A model generated the notes under the pieces. It worked only from the letters and a program-made list of their open reading frames with translations. It did no database searches and was not told where the DNA came from. 43,692 bases of DNA, taken from positions 1 to 43,692 of the forward strand of contig NZ_QLKQ01000067.1 of NCBI RefSeq assembly GCF_003349955.1, read 5' to 3'. Positions 1-8,482 of this stretch are shown one piece after another. This DNA comes from Azospirillum brasilense (GTDB lineage: Bacteria; Pseudomonadota; Alphaproteobacteria; Azospirillales; Azospirillaceae). The translations under genes were made by a program, and so were the position numbers. How positions within the stretch are numbered: position 1 is the stretch's first letter; each line of letters opens with the position of its first letter.

Positions 1-952
1 CTGGGCGGGGGTGGGAGTCGAGTTCCCTCCCCTGCGTAAGCGGGGGAGGGTTAGGGTGGGGGCAAGAGAGGGTTGGAAGGAGGGGGCAAAAGTACGCCAC
101 GTCCCGGACCTCCCTCCACACCGCCCGCGACTCGTCCAGGTCGAGCACGGCGTCGGCGCCGAGTTCCTCCTTCAGCGCGGCGACGCGGGCGGCGACCGAC
201 GGGCCGAAGCCCTCCACCCGCACCAGCGTGACCGCTCCGCCCGCCGCCGCGACCGTCCGCACATGGGACCGCGCCGCCACCGCAGCCGGCAGATGGGCGG
301 CGCCGGAGACGTCGTAGGGGCTCTGCAGCGCCGCGGTCAGCGCCGCCACGGCCCCGGCGTCCTCGCGCCCGGCCAGCAGCAGCGTCCGGCAATCCTCTGG
401 CGCTGGAAGCACCTTCACCGTCAGCTCGGTCAACACGGTCAGCGTTCCGAAGGACCCGGCCATCAGCTTGGGCACGTCGTAGCCGGTGACGTTCTTCACC
501 ACCTTGCCGCCGCCCTTGTAGAGGTCGCCGCGCCCGTTCACCCCCGCGATGCCCAGCGTGTGGTCGCGGGCGGAGCCGGCGCTGATGCGCCGCGGCCCGG
601 CCAGCCCGCAGGCGATGACGCCGCCCAGCGTCCCCTGTCCCTCCGGCTGCCCAAGGAGCGGCCCGAGATCCTGCGGCTCGAAGGCGAGCTGCTGCCGCCG
701 CTCCGCCAGCATCGGCAGGATTTCGGCCATCGGCGTGCCGGCCAGGGCGGTCAGCACCAGCTCCTCCGCCTCATAGGCGACGACTCCGGACAGGCCGGAG
801 AGATTGAGCGTGCAGGCGGTCTCGATCGGACGCCCGAGGCCGCGCTTGGACCCCGAGCCGGCGACGTCCAGCGGCGTCCCCTCCGACAGGGCCCAGCGCA
901 CCGCGTCGGCGGCCTGCGCCGCCGAATCGGGCTTGAAGGTGGTCACGGTCAT
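1..952 (-). CDS. glcE: Glycolate oxidase FAD-binding subunit GlcE (partial, interrupted in frame by a palindromic repeat)
   Basis: This subunit works with GlcD in the oxidation of glycolate to glyoxylate. The ATG at 952 follows a GAGG eight bases upstream and lies 24 bases after the glcD stop, so the two are probably cotranscribed. About 288 residues look like a normal GlcE: the FAD-binding stretch GSGSKRGLG near residue 32, a conserved LGG-IACGLAGPRR region, and GKVVKNVTGYD. Family homology stops after VWREVRDVAYF, near base 90. The frame then stays open through a G/C-rich palindromic repeat (peptide HPNPPPLTQGRE) to the window edge. The usual C-terminal part, roughly 60-100 residues, is not visible. 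Whether the frame resumes GlcE sequence beyond base 1 cannot be seen. Confidence 0.85.
   Translation of the reverse strand, partial: MTVTTFKPDSAAQAADAVRWALSEGTPLDVAGSGSKRGLGRPIETACTLNLSGLSGVVAYEAEELVLTALAGTPMAEILPMLAERRQQLAFEPQDLGPLLGQPEGQGTLGGVIACGLAGPRRISAGSARDHTLGIAGVNGRGDLYKGGGKVVKNVTGYDVPKLMAGSFGTLTVLTELTVKVLPAPEDCRTLLLAGREDAGAVAALTAALQSPYDVSGAAHLPAAVAARSHVRTVAAAGGAVTLVRVEGFGPSVAARVAALKEELGADAVLDLDESRAVWREVRDVAYFCPLLPTLSCPHPNPPPLTQGRELDSHPRP
24..90. repeat. Palindromic G/C-rich repeat inside glcE
   Basis: The + strand reads CCCTCCCCTGCG, a short loop, then CGGGGGAGGG followed by TTAGGGTGGGGGCAA. It closely matches the right half of the intergenic repeat at 39153-39197, and resembles the copy at 21790-21832. 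A more degenerate GGAGGGGGCAA tail sits at 78-88. Here the repeat is read as part of glcE without a stop codon. Confidence 0.8.
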
Positions 953-961
953 GCAGGTGGC

Positions 962-988
962 CTCAGAATCGGGGGCTCAGAATCGGGG
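962..988. repeat. Short tandem duplication at the glcD stop codon
   Basis: CTCAGAATCGGGG occurs twice with a period of 14 bases (962-974 and 976-988). The second copy carries the glcD stop, and the first copy lies in the glcD-glcE spacer. This looks like slippage duplication of the gene end. Confidence 0.8.
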
Positions 989-2464
989 AATGTCCGGGAA
1001 GCGCAGCTCCCCCTTGTGGATGTGCACGCGGCCCAGCTCGGCGCAGCGGTGCAGCTTGGGGAAGACCTTGCCGGGGTTCAGCAGCCCGTCGGGGTCGAAG
1101 GCGCATTTGATGCGCTGCTGCTGGTCGAGATCGACCTCGTCGAACTGGTCGGTCATCAGGTCGCGCTTCTCCACCCCCACGCCATGCTCGCCGGTCAGAA
1201 CGCCGCCGACCTCGACGCACAGGCGCAGGATGTCGTTGCCGAAGGCCTCCGCCCGCTCCAGCTCGCCCGGCTTGTTGGCGTCATAGAGAATCAGCGGGTG
1301 CAGGTTGCCGTCCCCGGCGTGGAAGACGTTGGCGACCCGCAGCGCGTAGCGGTCGGACATCTCCTGCATGCGGTGCAGCACCAGGGGCAGCGCCTTGCGC
1401 GGAATGGTGCCGTCCATGCAGTAGTAGTCGGGGCTGATGCGCCCCACCGCCGGGAAGGCCGCCTTGCGCCCGGCCCAGAAGGACAGCCGCTCCTCCTCCG
1501 AGGTCGAAACTCGGGAGTAGCAGCAGCCCTTGGACCGCGCGATCTCCGCCACCCGATCGATCAGGTGGTCGACCTCCGCCGCCGGGCCGTCCAGCTCGAC
1601 GATCAGCAGCGCTTCGACGTCCAACGGGTAGCCGGCGTGGACGAAATCCTCCGCCGCGTGGATCGCCGGCCGGTCCATCATCTCCATGCCGCCGGGGATG
1701 ATGCCCGCGGCGATGATGGCGGCCACGCAGTCGCCGCCTTGCTCGCTGGTCGGGAAACCGATCAGCACGGCGCGGGCGGTGGCGGGCTTCCTGAGGATGC
1801 GCACCGTGACCTCGGTCACCACCCCCAGCAGCCCTTCGGAGCCGGTGACGACGCCCATCAGGTCGTAGCCGCCGGCGTCGAGATGCTTGCCGCCCAGCCG
1901 CAGGATGGTGCCGTCCATCAGCACCATTTCCAGCCCCAGCACGTTGTTGGTGGTCAGCCCGTATTTCAGGCAATGCACCCCGCCGGAATTCTCGGCGATG
2001 TTGCCGCCGATGGTGCAGGCGATCTGGCTGGAGGGGTCGGGCGCGTAATAAAAGCCCTCATGCGCCACCGCGTTGGAGATGCCGAGGTTGGTCACCCCCG
2101 GCTGGGTCACCACGCAGCGGTTGGCGACGTCGATGTCGAGAATGCGGTTGAACTTGCCCATCCCCAGCAGCACGCCGTCGGCCAGCGGCAGCGCGCCGCC
2201 CGACAGGGAGGTGCCGGCGCCGCGCGGCACCACCTTCACCCCCATCTCCTTGCAGGTCCGGAGCACCCGGCTCACCTGCTCCACCGTGCTGGGCAGCACC
2301 ACGACCATGGGGAGCTGGCGGTAGGCGGTCAGCCCGTCGCATTCATAGGCGCGCAGCTCGCTTTCGTCGGCGATCACCCCCTCGCCGGGCACGATGGCCC
2401 GCAGCGCTGCGATGATCTCGCGTCGGCGCGCGATGACGCCGTCGTCGGGCGCGGGCATCCGCAT
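977..2464 (-). CDS. glcD: Glycolate oxidase FAD-linked subunit GlcD
   Basis: This is the FAD-linked catalytic subunit that oxidises glycolate or related 2-hydroxy acids and passes electrons to the respiratory chain with GlcE and GlcF. The protein is 495 residues, close to the family's usual 499. It has the PCMH-type FAD-binding domain in the first half (VVPRGAGTSLSGGALP and the CTIGGNIAENSGG region) and the FAD oxidase C-terminal domain with VFHAGDGNLHP and LTGEHGVGVEK. The start at 2464 is chosen because a GGGGAGGA ribosome site lies about ten bases upstream; the frame is open for 29 further codons, which include that site. The glcE start follows 24 bases after the stop. Confidence 0.95.
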   Translation of the reverse strand: MRMPAPDDGVIARRREIIAALRAIVPGEGVIADESELRAYECDGLTAYRQLPMVVVLPSTVEQVSRVLRTCKEMGVKVVPRGAGTSLSGGALPLADGVLLGMGKFNRILDIDVANRCVVTQPGVTNLGISNAVAHEGFYYAPDPSSQIACTIGGNIAENSGGVHCLKYGLTTNNVLGLEMVLMDGTILRLGGKHLDAGGYDLMGVVTGSEGLLGVVTEVTVRILRKPATARAVLIGFPTSEQGGDCVAAIIAAGIIPGGMEMMDRPAIHAAEDFVHAGYPLDVEALLIVELDGPAAEVDHLIDRVAEIARSKGCCYSRVSTSEEERLSFWAGRKAAFPAVGRISPDYYCMDGTIPRKALPLVLHRMQEMSDRYALRVANVFHAGDGNLHPLILYDANKPGELERAEAFGNDILRLCVEVGGVLTGEHGVGVEKRDLMTDQFDEVDLDQQQRIKCAFDPDGLLNPGKVFPKLHRCAELGRVHIHKGELRFPDIPRF

Positions 2465-2581
2465 GGCCGGCCGTCCTCCCCTCATGTCGGTCGCCGGGGT
2501 TGTTCCTGCGGCGTTCCCTTTCCAGAGGTAGCATCGAAGCCGCCCCGGCACCAGTCCCCGTTTCGGCCAGCCGGCCCCCGG

Positions 2582-3076
2582 TCAGGCCGGAGCGGGCACC
2601 TTCCGAAGCGTCGTCAGCAGATGGAAAGCGCGCCACTCCTGCGACACGACCCGAAAGGCCCCGCGGAAGCCATAGTTGGCCGCCCAACGATGCTGGTCGT
2701 CGAAATAGAAGGGGAAGGTGTTCTCGGTGATGATGTTGACGTGGGTGGGGTCTTGGAACGCCTCGGCGTGGGGGTAGGCGGGGGTCTGGGAATAAAACAG
2801 CCCGTCCGGCTTCAGCACGCGGTGGATCTCATCCATCAGCGCGATGAAGCTGTTGCGGCGGCGCGGCGTGTAGACGATTCGCGGAACATGCTCGATGACG
2901 TCGAAGGCGGTGACGTAGTCGAAGTAGCCGTCCTCGAAGGGAAGCGCATCCACGGCGAGATCCGCCTTCCGGATGTTCGGCGCGGTGTGGTCCTCGATGT
3001 CGAGTCCGAACAGTTCATCCGCCGAAAAGTGGTTCTTCGGATGGGGGCCGCTGCCCAGGTCCAAACTTCTGGTCAT
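2582..3076 (-). CDS. Class I SAM-dependent methyltransferase
   Basis: A 164-residue protein opening with the SAM-binding motif I, LDLGSGPHPKNHF, near residues 5-17. It continues with an acidic LFGLDIED, a DALPFEDGYFDYVTAFDVIEHV segment (motif II plus the post-II region), and IHRVLKPDGLFYSQTP, typical of the methyltransferase 11 family. The substrate cannot be read from the sequence. At 164 residues it is short, about the Rossmann core only. It stands alone on the minus strand between glcD and rpmJ, with no obvious operon partner. Confidence 0.8.
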   Translation of the reverse strand: MTRSLDLGSGPHPKNHFSADELFGLDIEDHTAPNIRKADLAVDALPFEDGYFDYVTAFDVIEHVPRIVYTPRRRNSFIALMDEIHRVLKPDGLFYSQTPAYPHAEAFQDPTHVNIITENTFPFYFDDQHRWAANYGFRGAFRVVSQEWRAFHLLTTLRKVPAPA

Positions 3077-3276
3077 CCATCAACTCCGGATCGCAAAGTC
3101 AGCCTGAAACTGTCCGGAATCGACGTGTCTTTCAATCGAAACAAACGTTGAAACGAATTGTGTTCCGCTTTGGATCGCGACGGCGATCCCGGCGGCCGAA
3201 GCCCGGCCCCACCCCGCGCGACTCTGGTTCCCACCGGATGACGTGAAGGGAACGCAGGCTTGCCCTGGGAACGCAA

Positions 3277-3321
3277 AACGCGACGCCGCGCCGTCCCAGG
3301 GGAACGGCGCGGCGTCGCGTT
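3277..3321 (-). terminator. Rho-independent terminator of rpmJ
   Basis: A perfect 18-base inverted repeat (3277-3294 and 3304-3321) with a nine-base loop. Read on the minus strand it follows the rpmJ stop by about 45 bases and is followed by TTTT, as expected of an intrinsic terminator. Confidence 0.85.
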
Positions 3322-3366
3322 CAACAACACAGCACACAGTCGGCCGGGCGGACCCGGCCGCCGGTC

Positions 3367-3492
3367 TCAGCCCTGGCGGGCCTTGAAGCGCGGGTTCTGC
3401 TTGTTGATGACGTAGACGCGGCCCTTGCGGCGGATCACGCGGCAGGCCTTGTGGCGCGTCTTCATCGACTTGAGAGAGTTAACGATCTTCAT
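3367..3492 (-). CDS. rpmJ: 50S ribosomal protein L36, zinc-independent form
   Basis: A 41-residue basic protein, MKIVNSLKSMKTRH at the start and NKQNPRFKARQG at the end, which is the L36 family. Only one cysteine (residue 17) remains, and Asn sits where the third zinc ligand would be (VYVIN rather than VYVIC). This is therefore the C-minus, zinc-free form common in alphaproteobacteria, like E. coli YkgO. It lies between two methyltransferase genes and has its own strong terminator. An AGGA lies about ten bases before the ATG. Confidence 0.95.
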   Translation of the reverse strand: MKIVNSLKSMKTRHKACRVIRRKGRVYVINKQNPRFKARQG

Positions 3493-3612
3493 AATTCTTC
3501 ATCCTGGTCGGTCGGCGGCTCGATCGAAGGCGCGCACCATAGTGCGGCGCATCCCCGCTGTCAACGGCCCCCGTCGCGGTTGCGTTTCCCGCCGGACAGG
3601 GCCGTTTCGACG

Positions 3613-4578
3613 CTATTCCGCCGGTTTCAGCGCGTAGAAACGGCAGACCTTCATGCCCGCCTCGATGGCGGACACGCGGCGGACCCACAGCTCGACCTCG
3701 TCCATCACGGCGAGCTTGGTCTCGTGGTCCAGATGGTGGCGCTCCAGATGCTCGACCAGCCCTTGGATGGCGCTCACGATCAGGCTGCGGTGGGTGTCGG
3801 TGATGTCCTCGGCGATTCGCAGGTCCAGGTTCCGCTGGGCGAAGGCGGCGGCCATCTGGTCCTTGGACCACAGACGCGGCTGCATCGGCTCCTTGTCGCA
3901 CCAGACCTGCACGGCCTTGGCCCCGGCCAGCGCCGGCTCGATCACGTAATCGGTCATCAGCAGGTGGCCACGCGGCTTCAGCGCCAGTTCCATCCCGTCG
4001 AACAGCTGGTCCTTGCCGCGGACGGAGAACATCCCCTCCTTGTAGACGATCGCGTCCACGCGCTTGGGATAGCTGAAATTCTCCGGATCGTAGGTTTCGA
4101 TCGGGGCCTTCTTCTCCAGCCCCTCCTTGAAGGAGCGGATCATCCCCTCCTTCGCCAGAAGCTCCGACGCCTCCAGCCCGGTGACCCAGCAGCCGTATTT
4201 GCTCGCCATGGTGCGGCTGGTGCCGCCCAGCCCGGCGGACAGATCCAGCACGCTCATCGCCGGATTCAGGCCGAGCGGCTTCACCAGGTAGGGAATGTGG
4301 TCGTGGCCGCCCGGCGTGTTGAAGCCCTCGCCCCACAGCTTCTCCGCGACTTCGATCCGCGTGGCGCTCCACAGCGGCTTTCCCCAGCGGTTCATGCCGG
4401 GACCGTGCCCGTGGGCGGCGGGCTGGGCCGGAACGGCGCCGGCCTGCGGCTTGCCGTCCTCCTCGCCGCCCCTGCCCTTCAGGCCGGAGAGGTCGTACCC
4501 CTCCCACCAGGCGTGAAGGCGGGTCTTGAGCTTGATGCGGGGAGCGCCCCCGTGATCGTGTCCGCTCTTATCGCTCAT
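3613..4578 (-). CDS. SAM-dependent methyltransferase (small-molecule N-methyltransferase-like)
   Basis: A 321-residue protein. The first 65 residues are a low-complexity, His/Gly/Pro-rich leader (SDKSGHDHGG and HGHGPG). The catalytic core has motif I VLDLSAGLGGTS at about 110-121, LLMTDYV after a LKPRGH segment, and a C-terminal helical part. The layout resembles methyltransferases acting on small amines such as sarcosine, phosphoethanolamine or related compounds, but the substrate is not determinable. No operon partner is visible: rpmJ lies 120 bases downstream on the same strand with its own signals. Confidence 0.75.
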   Translation of the reverse strand: MSDKSGHDHGGAPRIKLKTRLHAWWEGYDLSGLKGRGGEEDGKPQAGAVPAQPAAHGHGPGMNRWGKPLWSATRIEVAEKLWGEGFNTPGGHDHIPYLVKPLGLNPAMSVLDLSAGLGGTSRTMASKYGCWVTGLEASELLAKEGMIRSFKEGLEKKAPIETYDPENFSYPKRVDAIVYKEGMFSVRGKDQLFDGMELALKPRGHLLMTDYVIEPALAGAKAVQVWCDKEPMQPRLWSKDQMAAAFAQRNLDLRIAEDITDTHRSLIVSAIQGLVEHLERHHLDHETKLAVMDEVELWVRRVSAIEAGMKVCRFYALKPAE

Positions 4579-4727
4579 CGCCTTCGCGCCTGCCCCGTTG
4601 CCTGGACCGCCGGACGACCGGTTCGTTCGCAGGGCGGACCTGATATTTCCGCGATGCGAACGGATTCATTCCGACTTTCACAGTATCCGGGTGTTCCGTC
4701 CGTGCAAGCGCAAAATCCTGCGTCACA

Positions 4728-5675
4728 TTACCGTAACGCCTTTTCCGCGTACGGACCGTCCATGGCGGCGACCCGAGTCCCGGCGGCGCGCAGCACCGGC
4801 GTGCAGGCGGGCGGCATGCTGACGTAGCGCGGCTGCGGCTTGCCGTTGTGCCTCTCGACCACCGGATAGACCGAACCGAGCCAGGACGCGACCTCGTCGC
4901 CGCAGCCGTCGCCGTCGGGAATGTCGCGCTGGTCCTCGCATTGCGGGCTTCCCGCCGGGCAGCCCAGGCGGATGTGCATGTGCCCGTCATGGCCGTGCCA
5001 GGGCCGCAGTTTGCGCAGGAAGGCGCGGTCCGGCCAAGCATGGCGGCACATGGCGAGCTTGATCGCCGGATTGACGAAGATCCGCGTCACCCGCGGGTCG
5101 CTGGCGGCGATGCGGACGAGTTGGGCCTGCCGCTCCGACCAGTCGTCGGTGACGCGGACGCGCCCGTAATCGACGTACTTGATCTCGGTCAGGCTTTCCC
5201 GCGCGTTGCGGCCCATCGGCGGGTGGTCGAGCCGCAGCCAGACGTCGGCGTCCAGCCCGATCTGGTGGCTGGCGTGGCCGAAGCTCATCGGGCCGCCGCG
5301 CGCCTGCCCCATGTCACCGATCAGCGCGGTCCCCAGCCCGGCCGCCGCGACCTTCCGCCCGAAGCCCTTCAGATAATCGATCAGCTCCGGATGGCCGTAA
5401 TAGCGTTGGCGGGACATCCGGATGACTTGGTAGCCGGTGCCTTCTCCCGGCAGGGCCTGCGCGCCGGTGATGCAACCCGCGGCGTAACCGCCGATCGACT
5501 GGGCCGGCCCCAACGCGGGGCCGCTCACCTGACTCCAGGCGATGGAATTGGGGGCCGGTGGTGCGGGCTTCTTTTTCTTGTGCGATCCGGCCTCGGCCGG
5601 TCCGGCCAATCCGGCGGCGAGCAAAACCGCCGCGAGCATCGCAACCGTCGGGCCAATCGCCAAGCGCCCCATCAT
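4728..5675 (-). CDS. mepA: Penicillin-insensitive murein endopeptidase (MepA, peptidase M74)
   Basis: Periplasmic zinc endopeptidase that cleaves D-alanyl-meso-diaminopimelate cross-links in peptidoglycan. Residues 1-29 form a signal peptide with a hydrophobic core and an AEA-G cleavage site, followed by a short Lys/Pro-rich linker. The metal-binding signature HASHQIGLDAD (His134, His137, Asp142) and the C-terminal WHGHDGHMHIRLGCP are typical of the family. Several cysteines near the C-terminus suggest disulfides, as known for MepA. A second ATG directly follows the first; a GGGGGAAG lies just upstream of both, so the exact start is uncertain by one codon. Confidence 0.93.
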   Translation of the reverse strand: MMGRLAIGPTVAMLAAVLLAAGLAGPAEAGSHKKKKPAPPAPNSIAWSQVSGPALGPAQSIGGYAAGCITGAQALPGEGTGYQVIRMSRQRYYGHPELIDYLKGFGRKVAAAGLGTALIGDMGQARGGPMSFGHASHQIGLDADVWLRLDHPPMGRNARESLTEIKYVDYGRVRVTDDWSERQAQLVRIAASDPRVTRIFVNPAIKLAMCRHAWPDRAFLRKLRPWHGHDGHMHIRLGCPAGSPQCEDQRDIPDGDGCGDEVASWLGSVYPVVERHNGKPQPRYVSMPPACTPVLRAAGTRVAAMDGPYAEKALR

Positions 5676-5823
5676 CTTCCCCCACGGACCGCCAACCGGG
5701 AAAGATTAGAGCCAATGTTTCTTAACGAAAGGTGAGGCTCACGCCCATGTCACAACCGATTTCGACTTGCCGCTGACGCCGCGCGTCGATGATGACGGGC
5801 GGCGCCCGGCCGCCGTTTACTGC

Positions 5824-6957
5824 TCAGTCCAAGGTCTGCCGGTAGCGTTTCAGCGCGACGGCCGTAACCGCAACCAGGAAAATCAGCAGCGCCGCCACCT
5901 CCCCGGCGATGTCCGCCGGGCCGTTGCCTTTCAGGAGGATGCCTCGGACGATGCGCAGGAAATGGGTCAGCGGCAGAACCTCCCCCACCGCCTGCGCCCA
6001 GCCGGGCATGCCGCGGAAGGGGAACATGAAACCGGACAGCAGCATCGACGGCAGAAAGAAGAAGAAGGACATCTGCATCGCCTGGAGCTGGTTCTTCGCC
6101 ACGGTGGAGAAGGTGAAGCCCACCGCCAGATTGGCGGCGATGAACAGCACCAGCACGGCGGACAGCAGGGCCAGACTGCCGACGATGGGCACGCCGAACA
6201 GCAGCCGAGCGGCCAGGACAATGATGACGACCTGGATGTAGCCGACCAGGATGAAGGGCACGATCTTGCCCAACATCACCTCGAACGGGCGGACCGGCAT
6301 GGCCAGCAGGTTCTCCATCGTCCCGCGCTCCCGCTCGCGGGTGACGGCCAGCGCGGTCATCATCACCATGGTCATGGTCAGGACCACCCCCATCAGGCCG
6401 GGCACCACATTGTACTGGGTGATGCCCTCCGGGTTGTAGCGGCGGTGGACCCGCAGCTCCACCGGATCGGGGGAGGAGCGCAGAGGGGCCAGCGGTCCGG
6501 TCAGGTCGGGGTCCAGGGCCTGCCGCGCGATGGTGGTCAGGGCGGCCAGCGCGTTGCTGGTCGCCGCCGGGTCGGTCGCGTCGGCCTCGACCAGGAGGAC
6601 CGGCCGCTCGCCCCTCTGCAGGTCGCGGGCGAATCCCGCCGGGATGGTGACCGCGAACTGCACCCGTCCTTCGGCCAGCAGGCGGTCCAGCTCCGCCGGG
6701 CTGGCGGCGGCGCGGGTCACCTCGAAATAGCCGGAATTCGCCATGGCCGACACCAGCGTGCGGGCGAAGGGGCTGGAGTCGGCCGCGTGGACGGCGGTCG
6801 GCAGGCTTTTGGGGTCGGAGTTGATGGCGAAACCGAACAGCACGAGCTGAAGCACCGGCACCCCCACCATCATGGCGAAGGTCAGCCGGTCGCGCCGCAT
6901 CTGGATGAACTCCTTCACCATCACCGCGACGAAGCGCGCGAAGGAAAACCGCGCCAT
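5824..6957 (-). CDS. ABC-2 type transporter permease
   Basis: A 377-residue membrane protein of the YhhJ/YbhR type. It has an N-terminal membrane segment (residues about 25-45), a long extracytoplasmic domain of roughly 150 residues, and five C-terminal hydrophobic helices starting with a YNVVPGLMGVVL stretch and including the ERERGTMENLL signature. The start at 6957 is preceded by GGGAGGGG, so an upstream extension of 34 codons is rejected. Together with the ATPase (7541-8482) and membrane fusion protein (8479-9426) it would form a drug or metabolite exporter. A plus-strand gene lies between it and the ATPase gene. Confidence 0.9.
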   Translation of the reverse strand: MARFSFARFVAVMVKEFIQMRRDRLTFAMMVGVPVLQLVLFGFAINSDPKSLPTAVHAADSSPFARTLVSAMANSGYFEVTRAAASPAELDRLLAEGRVQFAVTIPAGFARDLQRGERPVLLVEADATDPAATSNALAALTTIARQALDPDLTGPLAPLRSSPDPVELRVHRRYNPEGITQYNVVPGLMGVVLTMTMVMMTALAVTRERERGTMENLLAMPVRPFEVMLGKIVPFILVGYIQVVIIVLAARLLFGVPIVGSLALLSAVLVLFIAANLAVGFTFSTVAKNQLQAMQMSFFFFLPSMLLSGFMFPFRGMPGWAQAVGEVLPLTHFLRIVRGILLKGNGPADIAGEVAALLIFLVAVTAVALKRYRQTLD

Positions 6958-7100
6958 GGTGCCCCTCCCTGACCGTGCATTTCGAGGATGAAACACAACC
7001 CTTTTACTTCGGCATCGCCGGGCGACTTGGCGCCCATTGACATATGAAAATTGCTTCAAGCACCGTCCGTAAGGATTAACTCGTATGCGGGAGACATGAA

Positions 7101-7469
7101 GTGACTTCTATTCTTGCCAAGAGCGCCGCCGCCGTGGCCGCCCTGTTCCTGCTTCATGGCGCCGCTCTGGCCGGGCAACAGGATTTCACCATCGCGAACG
7201 AGACCGGCTACGCGCTGAAGCACATCTATGTCAGCGAGTCCGCCAACGAGAAGTGGGATGAAGACATCCTCGGCCGTGACGTCCTCGACGACGGCGAAGA
7301 GTTCGAGCTGAGCTTCGACAGGGCCGAAAAGACCTGCAAGTGGGACATGAAGGTCATCTATGACGACGGCGAGTCGGCGGTCTGGCAGAACCTGAACCTC
7401 TGCAAGATCTCCAAGCTGACGCTGCGCTGGAACAAGAACACCGGCGTGACCTCCGCGTCGATCGAGTGA
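7101..7469 (+). CDS. Small secreted protein of unknown function
   Basis: A 122-residue protein with a GTG start. The only nearby ATG (7094) reads into a stop after two codons. Residues 1-24 are a clear signal peptide ending in ALAGQQ. The mature part is acidic, predicted mostly beta, with two cysteines (in EKTCKWD and NLNLCKI) that could form a disulfide in the periplasm, and it starts FTIANETGYALKHIYVSES. Similar small periplasmic proteins occur widely in alphaproteobacteria, but I do not recognise a function. It lies on the strand opposite to the exporter genes on both sides. Confidence 0.75.
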   Translation: MTSILAKSAAAVAALFLLHGAALAGQQDFTIANETGYALKHIYVSESANEKWDEDILGRDVLDDGEEFELSFDRAEKTCKWDMKVIYDDGESAVWQNLNLCKISKLTLRWNKNTGVTSASIE

Positions 7470-7478
7470 CCGCGCGCT

Positions 7479-7512
7479 GTCCCCGCACCGGCTGTCGCGA
7501 CGGTGCGGGGAC
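7479..7512. terminator. Bidirectional hairpin between convergent genes
   Basis: A perfect 12-base stem, GTCCCCGCACCG paired with CGGTGCGGGGAC, with a ten-base loop. It lies ten bases after the stop of the secreted-protein gene and beyond the 3' end of the ABC ATPase gene. It has no T-run, so termination is inferred from stem strength and position. Confidence 0.6.
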
Positions 7513-7540
7513 GCCCCTGCCCTGCCCACCGGCGGCGCGG

Positions 7541-8482
7541 TCATGCGAAGTTGTCCGTGCTGCGGTTCATCAGATGGATGAACACATCCTCCAACGTCGG
7601 CTCCGTTCGCCGCACCAGCAAGCCCGGGTCGGCGGCCCAGGGGCGCAACGCCTCCTCAAGCTCCGCGCCATCACCGCCGCTGACATGCAGCCGGGCGCCG
7701 AAGGCCGCGACCATCTCGACACCGGGGCACCCCCGCAGCGCCGCCGCGATGCGCCCGAGATCCGGACCGCCCGCCCCCCGCGCGCCGACCTCGTAGGTGA
7801 CCAGCCCCGAGGTGGCGATCACCTCCTCCACGCTGCCCTGGGTCATCAGCCGGCCGTAGGCGAGGTAGGCGATGGCGTGGCAGCGTTCCGCCTCATCCAT
7901 GTAATGGGTGCTGACCAGCACGGTCAGACCCTCGGCGGCCAGCCGGTGGATCTCGTCCCAGAACTCCCGCCGCGCCTTGGGATCGACGCCCGCGGTCGGC
8001 TCGTCGAGCAGCAGCAGCTTCGGCTCGTGCAGGATGCAGGCGGCCAGCGCCAGACGCTGCTTCCAGCCGCCGGACAGCTCCCCCGCCAGCTGCGCCCGCC
8101 GGTTGCCCAGTCCCAGCCGCTCCAGCGCCGCGGCGACCTTCCGCCGCCGGTCCGGAAGCCCGTACATGCGGGCGACGAAATCCAGATTCTCGGCGATGCT
8201 CAAGTCCTCCCAGAAGCTGAACTTCTGGGTCATGTAGCCGACCTGCCGCTTGATGGCGGCGCTCTGGCGGCGGATGTCGAGCCCGAGGCAGCTCCCTTCC
8301 CCGGCATCCGGGGTCAGCAGCCCGCAGAGCATGCGGATGGTCGTCGTCTTGCCCGACCCGTTCGGCCCCAAAAAGCCGTAGATCTGCCCGCGCGCCACCC
8401 GGATGGAGAAGCCGTCCACCACCGTCTTGGTGCCGAAACGCTTGACCAGACCGCGCACGTCGATGGCGGGTTTCCCGGTCAT
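7541..8482 (-). CDS. ABC transporter ATP-binding protein (exporter)
   Basis: A 313-residue ATPase with Walker A GPNGSGKTT (about residues 39-47), signature LSGGWKQRL, Walker B LLLLDEPTAGVD and the switch histidine in VSTHYMDEAERC. It belongs to the drug-exporter branch that pairs with ABC-2 permeases. Its ATG overlaps the HlyD stop by the four-base ATGA arrangement (8479-8482), indicating translational coupling. The C-terminal 80 residues are a family-typical extension ending in LEDVFIHLM. Confidence 0.93.
   Translation of the reverse strand: MTGKPAIDVRGLVKRFGTKTVVDGFSIRVARGQIYGFLGPNGSGKTTTIRMLCGLLTPDAGEGSCLGLDIRRQSAAIKRQVGYMTQKFSFWEDLSIAENLDFVARMYGLPDRRRKVAAALERLGLGNRRAQLAGELSGGWKQRLALAACILHEPKLLLLDEPTAGVDPKARREFWDEIHRLAAEGLTVLVSTHYMDEAERCHAIAYLAYGRLMTQGSVEEVIATSGLVTYEVGARGAGGPDLGRIAAALRGCPGVEMVAAFGARLHVSGGDGAELEEALRPWAADPGLLVRRTEPTLEDVFIHLMNRSTDNFA

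Noticed and set aside
11..3151. A 1046-codon open frame on the plus strand
   Set aside because: It is antisense to glcE, glcD and the methyltransferase, which share a codon register. High GC keeps the opposite strand free of stops; no ribosome site or recognisable domain.
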